The translations under genes and the position numbers were made by a program. This document shows, piece after piece, positions 43,461-50,308 of a stretch of DNA of 62,953 nucleotides. Under the pieces are notes generated by a model. It was given only the letters and a program-made list of their open reading frames with translations. It did no database searches and was not told where the DNA came from. This stretch comes from Mucilaginibacter sp. Its GTDB lineage: Bacteria > Bacteroidota > Bacteroidia > Sphingobacteriales > Sphingobacteriaceae. The stretch's first letter is position 1, and each line of letters opens with the position of its first letter. Where the stretch lies: NCBI GenBank assembly GCA_028287895.1, contig JAQBOV010000093.1, positions 1 to 62,953 on the forward strand, given 5' to 3'.

Positions 43461-44715
43461 ACCTGTATTGTTTATTATGGCTTTGTTAGCCGTTTGCAAG
43501 CCGGTATCAGCACAGGATAAGCCGGATGGCTCCGAGGTTACGGGTTTCGACAGTGAAGCTTTTAATAGAAGCATGAAACTGCTTAATTTGAAATTAGAGC
43601 TGAACACCAGGCACCTGGAATTGGCGATCAATAACCTGGATAAAAACATAAATGAGAGTTTTAAGAACTTTGATCAAAAGCTTCATTTAGCCAATCTGGG
43701 TTCGGAAATCTCCTTAAACGTTAATGATATTGTTAAAAGTGTCAACGTTAATATCAGCGATAATGGTGCTCAGAGCAAAGTCCAGGACGGGGATGTGCAG
43801 GACAGAATAAAAAATTACAGTAAAAGTTATGCGGTTGACGTCAACGATAAATTGGCGATCGACAATAAATACGGTAAAATAACTGTAAATACCTGGAGCA
43901 AAAACGAAATTAAAGTAGAGGTACAAATTAAAGGTAGCGCCGGTGACGGTGAAACTGCACAAAAGTTAGTCGATGCCATCAGCATTTCCGACAGCAAGAA
44001 TGGCAACGTGGTATCTTTCAGAACAAATTTTGGCAATGGATCGGGTTCGCTGTGGAATTTATTCAGCAATATGAATGATCATCATAAGGCAGAAGTGAAT
44101 TATACCATTTATATGCCCTCAACTATTGCCCTTGACATGAGGAACAGATATGGCGCTGTTATATTGCCAAGCCTGAACGGCAAAGTGGTAATTGATAATG
44201 CTTATGGCTCCTTAACAGCCAGGGCATTAAGCAATCCTTCAAACGAGCTCCGTTTCCGCTATTATGAAGTAAATATTGAAGAATTAGCAGGTGGAACGCT
44301 CGACCTGTCCTATGGTTCTTTAAAACTTGGAAATGTTGGCAGATTGGAAGCAAATGTAAACTACGCACCTATCGATATTGGTAAATTGACGTCATCGGGC
44401 AGCTTTAATGTGAGGTATGGCGGCGGAATAAAAATAAATGAGATCAGTAAGGCTTTAAAAAACCTGGATATTAATTCAACGTATTCAAGTGTGAATATCA
44501 ATCTCAGAGGCGACGAAAGCTTCGACTTTGATGTAACGGTTAAATATGGCAGCTTTAATTGCAATGAAAATAAAGTTAAAATAACCAGCAAATCACCGTC
44601 TGATGATGAACGCGGTTACCATCCAACCAAAAACTATAGAGGTTACATGGGTAACAGTAATTCAAGCAATAGAATAAATATAAGCAGCACCTACCAGAGC
44701 GTGAAACTGGAGTAG
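43441..44715 (+). CDS. Secreted beta-solenoid (DUF4097-like) protein
   Basis: Starting at 43441 gives a signal peptide (MIPKIYKPVLFIMALLAVCK) cleaved near VSAQ; a frame from 43405 adds lysine-rich residues before it. After a helical stretch, strand repeats of the DUF4097 type follow (NKYGKITVNTWSKNEIKVEV, NRYGAVILPSLNGKVVIDNA, YGSLKLGNVGRLEANVNYA, YGGGIKINEISKALKNLDI). They suggest a surface or periplasmic solenoid. It is co-transcribed with the sigma and membrane protein genes, so it may sense or carry out the envelope response. Confidence 0.82.
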   Translation: MIPKIYKPVLFIMALLAVCKPVSAQDKPDGSEVTGFDSEAFNRSMKLLNLKLELNTRHLELAINNLDKNINESFKNFDQKLHLANLGSEISLNVNDIVKSVNVNISDNGAQSKVQDGDVQDRIKNYSKSYAVDVNDKLAIDNKYGKITVNTWSKNEIKVEVQIKGSAGDGETAQKLVDAISISDSKNGNVVSFRTNFGNGSGSLWNLFSNMNDHHKAEVNYTIYMPSTIALDMRNRYGAVILPSLNGKVVIDNAYGSLTARALSNPSNELRFRYYEVNIEELAGGTLDLSYGSLKLGNVGRLEANVNYAPIDIGKLTSSGSFNVRYGGGIKINEISKALKNLDINSTYSSVNINLRGDESFDFDVTVKYGSFNCNENKVKITSKSPSDDERGYHPTKNYRGYMGNSNSSNRINISSTYQSVKLE

Positions 44716-44736
44716 TGTTTACAATAGAATCAACAA

Positions 44737-44787
44737 CCAAGAGTCAGAATAAGTCTTAATCGCTGGTTCTTGACGCTTGATTCTTGG
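44737..44787. terminator. Hairpin between convergent solenoid and methyltransferase genes
   Basis: CCAAGAGTCA (44737-44746) pairs with TGATTCTTGG (44778-44787) with one G-T wobble. It lies between convergent stops and is of the word-repeat style seen in other gaps. Confidence 0.45.
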
Positions 44788-44794
44788 CTTTGCC

Positions 44795-45982
44795 CTAATA
44801 TACCCTGCATAACAAACCCTTCAAATATTCACCCTCAGGAAAGGATGCCCTTACGGGATGGTCTTCGGGCTGGCAAAACTGGTATATAAACTGTACTTCC
44901 TTGCCTGCATCCAGAGCAGCCCAGGCCAGTACTTGTTTAAAAGTATCGATATCCATGGCGCCCGAACACGAAAAAGTAGCCAGCAAGCCGCCATTATTAA
45001 GAAGTAACATACCTAATCGGTTTAGGTCCTTATAGGCCCGGGATGCTTTTGCTAAGGCTGAACGTGATGGCGCATATTTAGGCGGATCAAGCACCAGGAC
45101 ATCAAACTTTTCGCCCTGCTCACGCAATGCCCGTAATTGTTTGTTCACATCCGATTGAATAACCGTGTGCTTGGAGGCGTCCAGATTATTAAGCTTCACA
45201 TTCCCTTTTAATGTCTCAATTGCCAGTGCCGAACTGTCTACACTGGTAACCGACGCTGCTCCGTTTTTCAGGCAGTTAAGTGTGAAACCACCAGTATATG
45301 AAAAGCAATCCAATACTTTTTTGCCTTTTGCATGCATGGCAGTAATATGCCGGTTATCGCGCTGATCACAATAAAAACCTGATTTTTGCCCCTCGGCTAT
45401 ATTGATGCCATAAGCAATATTATTCTCCATCACCTTTACTATTTCGGGTGGATGCGCACCCGCCAGTACCTGGTTAATGGTTTCCAATCCTTCATGTGAA
45501 CGGGAGGAAGCATCGCTTTTATCAAAAATCCCTTTGGGCTTTAATAGCTTTTGCAGTTCATCAATAATTACAGGCATCATTTTTTCGATACCCGAAGTGA
45601 GCACTTGCACAGCCAGGAAATCAGCATATTTATCTACAATCAACCCGGGCAAATAGTCAGCTTCGCTAAAAATAAGCCGGCAGGTGTTGGTAGCTCCATT
45701 TTCAAGCAAATGACTGCGACTGCTTACGGCAACTGCAACCTTCTTACGGAACCAATTCTCCTCTATCCCCACACTTTCATCCCATTCCAATAACCGTAGT
45801 GCCACTCGTGATTGGTCATTGTAAAAACCGTAAGCCATAAAATCGCCTTTATCATTCAGCAATTTTACGATATCGCCGTTGGCTGGCTTACCTTTTACAC
45901 GTTCAATAGCACCCGAAAATAACCAGGGATGACGCTGAAGTACCGCCTTTTCCTTGCCTTTTTTTAATATCACATCCACCAT
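44795..45982 (-). CDS. RlmI-like rRNA (cytosine-C5) methyltransferase
   Basis: A 395-residue class I methyltransferase of the YccW/RlmI group. An N-terminal PUA domain (RHPWLFSGAIERVKGKP, ANGDIVKLLN) leads to the EEY and catalytic domains: GFYCDQRDNRH, VLDCFSYTGGFTLNCLKNGA (SAM motif I), SVDSSALAIE and LVLDPPKYAPSR (motif IV), then TFSCSGAMD with a Cys. Known relatives methylate C1962 of 23S rRNA. It is preceded by a -7 element four bases before its ATG. Confidence 0.92.
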   Translation of the reverse strand: MVDVILKKGKEKAVLQRHPWLFSGAIERVKGKPANGDIVKLLNDKGDFMAYGFYNDQSRVALRLLEWDESVGIEENWFRKKVAVAVSSRSHLLENGATNTCRLIFSEADYLPGLIVDKYADFLAVQVLTSGIEKMMPVIIDELQKLLKPKGIFDKSDASSRSHEGLETINQVLAGAHPPEIVKVMENNIAYGINIAEGQKSGFYCDQRDNRHITAMHAKGKKVLDCFSYTGGFTLNCLKNGAASVTSVDSSALAIETLKGNVKLNNLDASKHTVIQSDVNKQLRALREQGEKFDVLVLDPPKYAPSRSALAKASRAYKDLNRLGMLLLNNGGLLATFSCSGAMDIDTFKQVLAWAALDAGKEVQFIYQFCQPEDHPVRASFPEGEYLKGLLCRVY

Positions 45983-45986
45983 GCCG

Positions 45987-45994
45987 CAAAGGTA
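45987..45994 (-). promoter_or_regulatory. -7 element directly before the rRNA methyltransferase gene
   Basis: On the minus strand TACCTTTG is followed by CGGC and the ATG at 45982, implying a leaderless message. Confidence 0.5.
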
Positions 45995-46136
45995 ATACGA
46001 TTAAAGGATTTAATAAGGTTAAGAGATTTTATCATTTACCAACGATTAATAATACCCTGTCAATCAATCAATCATTTAATCGTGTTCTTGTTTCTTTGCG
46101 TGTAAGTGCCTAAGTTTGCGCCTCAATAAAAATGTT

Positions 46137-46700
46137 ATGTCTAAAGCATCAGAAATAAAGAATGGCAATATCCTTCGCTTTAATGGCGAATTATTGCAGG
46201 TAGAGGAATTTTTGCACCGTACACCCGGCAACCTTCGCGCTTTTTACCAGGCGCGCATGCGTAATGTAAAAACCGGCAAACTGGTTGAATACCGTTTTCG
46301 TACGGATGAAGACGTAACAATAGCACGCGTAGAGACTAACGATTACCAGTATTTATATGAAGATGGCGATTCACTGGTGATAATGGACAATACCACCTAT
46401 GATCAGCATAATGTTCCGAAGGTCCTTTTTGGCAGTGCAGTTAAATTTTTAAAGGAAGGGATGAATGTAATAGTCGCATTTGAGAGTGACGAACCAATAA
46501 TGGGACAAATACCGGGCTCTGCCGAGTTGGTGATCACCTATACCGAGCCGGCAGTTAAAGGGGACACATCAACCGGCGCATTAAAAAATGCGACTGTTGA
46601 AACCGGCGCCGAAATTAAAGTTCCCTTATTCATCAATATTGGTGACAAAGTAAAAGTGGATACTGCCACGGGTGCTTATGTCGAACGGGTGAAGGGATAG
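46137..46700 (+). CDS. efp: Elongation factor P
   Basis: Relieves ribosome stalling at proline runs. The start at 46137 (MSKASEIKNGNILRFNGELL) fits the family and leaves a leader after the -7 element TAAGTTTG at 46111-46118. All three OB/KOW domains are present, ending VPLFINIGDKVKVDTATGAYVERV. In the loop that reaches the P-site tRNA the sequence is RTPGNLRAF, so Asn32 takes the place of the modified Lys34 of E. coli EF-P. No epmA, epmB or earP gene is nearby. Confidence 0.96.
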   Translation: MSKASEIKNGNILRFNGELLQVEEFLHRTPGNLRAFYQARMRNVKTGKLVEYRFRTDEDVTIARVETNDYQYLYEDGDSLVIMDNTTYDQHNVPKVLFGSAVKFLKEGMNVIVAFESDEPIMGQIPGSAELVITYTEPAVKGDTSTGALKNATVETGAEIKVPLFINIGDKVKVDTATGAYVERVKG

Positions 46701-46746
46701 CAGGGTAGCAGTTTTCGGTAGCAGTTGACTACTTGATATAAATTTT

Positions 46747-46776
46747 AAAGCTTCCGGTTTTTCGGGGGCTTTTTTT
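46747..46776 (+). terminator. Rho-independent terminator of efp
   Basis: AAAGCTTCCG (46747-46756) pairs with CGGGGGCTTT (46763-46772) apart from internal mismatches, and eight Ts (from 46770) follow. It is 47 bases after the efp stop. Confidence 0.75.
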
Positions 46777-46838
46777 GTGGATTAATTGTAAATTAGATGA
46801 CCGTGATAATCAGCGATTTGCGTTTTATCTGATTTGCT

Positions 46839-47471
46839 ATGACACCCACAAATGATCTCTTTAAAAAACTGACTTGTTTTACTGAACCTGGATTCAGGGA
46901 GGAATTATTGCAGCATGGTCAGTTGGCTTCTTTTAATAAGGGGGATGTAATCGTTCGCGACGGGCAATATGTAAAATTTTTGCCGATAGTACTTAAAGGA
47001 GCTATCCGGGTTTTTCAGCAAAGCCAGGACCGGGAGATTTTGCTTTATTATGTGAGGGCGGAAGAAACCTGTACGATGTCGCTTGCAGCCGCTTACTTCA
47101 ATAATAAAAGCACCTCTGATGGAGTGGTAACAGAGCCTACCGATGTATTGATATTTCCAGCCAGCCTTATCCATCAGTGGCAATTAAAATATCCTTCATG
47201 GAACAGGTACGTGATGCAAATGTTCCGGACAAGATATGATCAGTTAATCAACTCTTTACAGGAAGTCGCATTTGAACATATTGATGTGCGGGTGCTGGAA
47301 TATTTGAAAAATACCGCCTGCAAGGAAGATAGCAAATTCATTAACCTCTCACATCAGCAATTAGCCGATGAGCTCGGCACTACCCGTGTGGTCATATCCC
47401 GCATTCTGAAAGAATATGAACACCAAAAAAAGATAAAATTATTCAGGGGCAGAATTGAGTTACTGAAATAA
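46839..47471 (+). CDS. Crp/Fnr family transcriptional regulator
   Basis: A 210-residue regulator with an N-terminal cyclic-nucleotide-binding-like barrel (about 15-120, FNKGDVIVRDGQYVKFLPIVLKG) and a C-terminal winged helix (about 145-205) whose recognition part is LSHQQLADELGTTRVVISRILKEYE. There are Cys residues (Cys14, Cys80 region) but not the Fnr iron-sulphur cluster pattern, and the cAMP pocket signature RGE is missing, so the ligand is unclear. The small DUF1059 gene 92 bases downstream may be a target. Confidence 0.9.
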   Translation: MTPTNDLFKKLTCFTEPGFREELLQHGQLASFNKGDVIVRDGQYVKFLPIVLKGAIRVFQQSQDREILLYYVRAEETCTMSLAAAYFNNKSTSDGVVTEPTDVLIFPASLIHQWQLKYPSWNRYVMQMFRTRYDQLINSLQEVAFEHIDVRVLEYLKNTACKEDSKFINLSHQQLADELGTTRVVISRILKEYEHQKKIKLFRGRIELLK

Positions 47472-47495
47472 ATATTTTTGCTTATGTATCTTTTG

Positions 47496-47510
47496 ATACC
47501 GTTGCGGTAT
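47496..47510. promoter_or_regulatory. Inverted repeat ATACC-N5-GGTAT before the DUF1059 gene
   Basis: Five-base arms ATACC (47496-47500) and GGTAT (47506-47510) lie 12 bases upstream of a -7 element TAATTTTG (47522-47529) that serves the DUF1059 gene at 47564. The position suits an activator site, possibly for the adjacent Crp-type regulator. Arms this short can occur by chance. Confidence 0.35.
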
Positions 47511-47563
47511 TTAATGCTTTATAATTTTGTTTCTAAATAATCATCAAGCTAATCAACAAAATT

Positions 47564-47734
47564 ATGAAAACATTACACTGTGCCGATGCCGGCTTCGATT
47601 GCAAGGCAGTTATACAAGCCGACACTGAAGAAGAAGTATTAAACCAGGCAGCCGAACATGCCAAGACTGTCCATAACGTTTCCGTTACGCCTGAAATGGC
47701 CGAACAGATAAAAACGCTGATAAAAGAGGTCTGA
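47564..47734 (+). CDS. DUF1059 family small protein
   Basis: A 56-residue protein, MKTLHCADAGFDCKAVIQAD then TEEEVLNQAAEHAKTVH and VTPEMAEQIKTLIKEV. The pattern of two early cysteines (LHCADAGFDC) and an AAEHAK...H helix matches DUF1059, a small family of unknown function, possibly metal-binding. It has its own -7 element and lies just after the Crp-type regulator gene on the same strand. Confidence 0.85.
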   Translation: MKTLHCADAGFDCKAVIQADTEEEVLNQAAEHAKTVHNVSVTPEMAEQIKTLIKEV

Positions 47735-47776
47735 AAAGAATTGGCAACTTTTTGAAAGTTGTCAATCCTCCTCAGA

Positions 47777-48544
47777 CTAAAATTCCAACTCCAACAAAAC
47801 CGGACAATGGTCCGAGTGTCTGGCTTCCGGTAATATAATAGCCCTTTTGATATTATCTTCCAGTCCCTTGCTTGCCATGGCATAATCAATACGCCAGCCA
47901 AGATTCTTGATACGTGAATTGGCCCTGAAGCTCCACCATGTATAATTGTGCGGCTCTTTGTTTAAATGCCTGAAGGTATCTATAAAGCCTGATTCGATAA
48001 AGTTTTCCATCCACTGGCGCTCTACGGGTAAAAACCCGGAGGAGTTGGCGTTGGATTTAGGGTTATGGATGTCAATGGGCCGGTGACAAATATTGTAATC
48101 GCCACAGATCACCAGCTTAGGGTAATCCACTTTTAAAAGGTTGAGATATTTACCAAACTCATCTAAAAAGCGGTATTTAAATATCTGCCGCTCATCACCA
48201 CTGGAGCCCGACGGGAAGTAAACACTCATTACCGATACCTCATCAAAATCAATCCTTATATTTCGTCCTTCGCGGTCAAAATCGGCTATGCCGCAGCCAT
48301 ACTCAATATGCTTTGGCAATTGTTTAGTAAAGATGGCCGTTCCGCTGTATCCCTTTTTTTCAGCCGGGAACCAATAATGCTGATAGCCCATTTGATCTAC
48401 TAATTCGAGATCTGTCAATACATCAGGCGTGGCTTTTATTTCCTGCAGGCAAATGACATCGGCATCAGTAGCCTGTAACCATGCCAGCCAATTTTTGCTC
48501 ATCGCAGAGCGTATTCCATTAACGTTATAAGTGATGATCTTCAT
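47777..48544 (-). CDS. xth: Exodeoxyribonuclease III (AP endonuclease)
   Basis: A 255-residue EEP-fold nuclease for base excision repair. Motifs: ITYNVNGIRSA (Asn), ICLQEIKA (metal-binding Glu), VMSVYFPSGS, ICGDYNICH (Asp/Asn), WWSFRANSRIKNLGWRIDY and ARHSDHCPV with the catalytic Asp-His. The length is normal. Transcribed alone between the DUF1059 gene and a cyclophilin gene. Confidence 0.95.
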   Translation of the reverse strand: MKIITYNVNGIRSAMSKNWLAWLQATDADVICLQEIKATPDVLTDLELVDQMGYQHYWFPAEKKGYSGTAIFTKQLPKHIEYGCGIADFDREGRNIRIDFDEVSVMSVYFPSGSSGDERQIFKYRFLDEFGKYLNLLKVDYPKLVICGDYNICHRPIDIHNPKSNANSSGFLPVERQWMENFIESGFIDTFRHLNKEPHNYTWWSFRANSRIKNLGWRIDYAMASKGLEDNIKRAIILPEARHSDHCPVLLELEF

Positions 48545-48586
48545 GTAGTGATATGGGATTTCGAATGTTCAATTCGAATTTGAAAA

Positions 48587-49300
48587 TTAGTTGTTATTTG
48601 TTAACCCGAGCAATTTATCCAACTGCTTGCATTCCTTTTTACTGAGTAACTCCACTGTCATCGGCACATCCGTAAGTGGACGGTCATTGCCATCCTTTTT
48701 AACCGCAGCAATACGATCGACCATATCTAAACCGATAACCACTTCGCCATAAACCGTATAATTTTGATCCAGCTGTGGTGTTCCCCCAACCGTTTTGTAC
48801 CAGTCTCTTTGCCAGCCCGGGAATTTATGACCGTTCATTCTTGGCGTTTTCTCCAAAGTATCCAGTTTGCCATCTGTGTAACGTTTTCCCTCCACAATAT
48901 AAAACTGGCATCCGCTTGATGCTTTTTTGGGGTTATCATCACGGGCCGCAGCTAATACGCCACGCTTATGAAAAATACTGTCCTTAAATTCCGCAGGGAC
49001 GGTATAGCCTACATCCCCATTACCCAATTCGGCACCCGGCGCTGTTTTTTTAGGATCTTTTGAATCAGGATCGCCACCCTGAATCATAAAGTTCTGAATT
49101 ACCCGGTGGAACAACGTTCCGTTATAAAAGCCCTTTTTAGTCAGCTTAATAAAATTGTCCCTGTGCTGAGGCGTTTCATTATACAAGCGAATAATGCATT
49201 CGCCATAGCTGGTTTTGATGCGCACATATTGATTTTTTGGCCCGCTGGCAAAAGCGCTGATGCTGATCAATAAAAGTGCGAGGGTAAATAGTTTCTTCAT
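48587..49300 (-). CDS. Secreted cyclophilin-type peptidylprolyl isomerase
   Basis: Signal peptide MKKLFTLALLLISISAFA, then a cyclophilin domain: YVRIKTSYGECIIRLYNETP, FHRVIQNFMIQGGDPD (catalytic Arg), GELGNGDVGYTVPAEF-like insert (PGAELGNGDVGY) and SSGCQFYIV. A family-typical insertion separates the last strands. It assists folding of periplasmic proteins at proline bonds. Confidence 0.93.
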   Translation of the reverse strand: MKKLFTLALLLISISAFASGPKNQYVRIKTSYGECIIRLYNETPQHRDNFIKLTKKGFYNGTLFHRVIQNFMIQGGDPDSKDPKKTAPGAELGNGDVGYTVPAEFKDSIFHKRGVLAAARDDNPKKASSGCQFYIVEGKRYTDGKLDTLEKTPRMNGHKFPGWQRDWYKTVGGTPQLDQNYTVYGEVVIGLDMVDRIAAVKKDGNDRPLTDVPMTVELLSKKECKQLDKLLGLTNNN

Positions 49301-49336
49301 GCTTTTTTTGTTCTAAGGCTGAAAAGTGGCAAGGTC

Positions 49337-49438
49337 GGAAAGTTATTGATAAGCGCTTTAAAAATTAACAGCAGGTCCCATATATCTTATCTTGCAAGAT
49401 TAAAAAAACCTTATAACTTTTCAACCTTTCAACTTTCC
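49337..49438. repeat. Word-type inverted repeats between cyclophilin and hypothetical gene
   Basis: GGAAAGTT (49337-49344) and AACTTTCC (49431-49438) are reverse complements, with a 12-base palindrome ATCTTGCAAGAT at 49389-49400 between them. The gap has the same AAGTTG/CAACTTT wording as other intergenic repeats in this window. No gene is seen in it. Confidence 0.4.
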
Positions 49439-49447
49439 AACAAAAAC

Positions 49448-49786
49448 TCACATCGACTCAAAATAATCGATAATTAAAGATTTCATCACCATTTCCTGTT
49501 CCAGTAAAGTATAGTTGGGTATGGCATTAACCAGTTTCCAATGCGGCCAGCCGTCCTGATCGAGCCCTTCCAGTTCATAAAACCCCATCTGGCTGAACAA
49601 TCTGCAGGTAGCTATGTGCATCAATTCTTCCTTTTGGCGCTTGCTGAACTTTTTTGGTCCCTGCCCCAATTCCTGTACGCCTATCAAAAATAACATTACT
49701 TTAATATCAGGCGTATCGGTGTCAAAATCCGTCGCAATCTTTTGTTGTAAAGCCGCCCATTTTAAGTTGATCTCTGCAGGTTTCAT
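49448..49786 (-). CDS. Conserved hypothetical protein of Bacteroidota type
   Basis: A 112-residue soluble protein (MKPAEINLKWAALQQKIATD, then IKVMLFLIGVQELGQGPKKF and GFYELEGLDQDGWPHW). I recognise no domain. The start is placed at 49786, because the upstream in-frame ATG (49801) lies inside the -7 element TATCTTTG at 49791-49798, only four bases before the chosen ATG. Highly alpha-helical with an acidic C-terminus. Function unknown. Confidence 0.78.
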   Translation of the reverse strand: MKPAEINLKWAALQQKIATDFDTDTPDIKVMLFLIGVQELGQGPKKFSKRQKEELMHIATCRLFSQMGFYELEGLDQDGWPHWKLVNAIPNYTLLEQEMVMKSLIIDYFESM

Positions 49787-49937
49787 CCGCCAAAGATACA
49801 TTGCCTTGGTTATTAAAAGAACTTCAGGAATATGCTTTTTACAACGATATTGTTACGATTGGATAGTATTTTATGGTTGCGTTTAACTATTTTTGCAAAC
49901 AAGGCATTATTATTGTAATATCCTTGTTTTTGTTATT

Positions 49938-50246
49938 TTGAAAAGAGCTAAGCATCATATCATTTATTCCTTGATCGTCCTGATCTGTTTTGCAGCAGGG
50001 CAGATAATGGTATTTGCTCACCAGCACCTTGTAAAATATCAAACACATCAAACCTCACAGGATCAGCAAACCGTAACGGAAAAATGTCAGTTATGCGATG
50101 CTATGCATCAGAACAGCATGACGGTTGTTGATCACCAGTATTTTAACGCGGTAGTTTCTGCCGATTATTTCTACACCCAGGGCAAATATGATTTCATAAG
50201 CATTGCCCTGATCCTTTCTTCCGGGCGCGCTCCTCCGCTTTCATAA
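49938..50246 (+). CDS. Small Cys/His-rich envelope protein preceding a TonB receptor
   Basis: About 102 residues if translation begins at the TTG at 49938 (LKRAKHHIIYSLIVLICFAA signal/anchor). An upstream TTG at 49893 would fall within the -7 element TATTTTTG at 49888-49895, so it is less likely. The exported part has AHQHLVKYQTHQTSQ, TEKCQLCDAMHQN and more His residues, a plausible metal site. It resembles the small proteins (DUF2946-like) encoded before metal-related TonB receptors. It is 62 bases ahead of such a receptor. Confidence 0.65.
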   Translation: MKRAKHHIIYSLIVLICFAAGQIMVFAHQHLVKYQTHQTSQDQQTVTEKCQLCDAMHQNSMTVVDHQYFNAVVSADYFYTQGKYDFISIALILSSGRAPPLS

Positions 50247-50308
50247 TAATTACCTCCAGTTAACAGCTGCCCAGGGGGCGGCATCATTTATCACAAAAAA
50301 TTATTATT

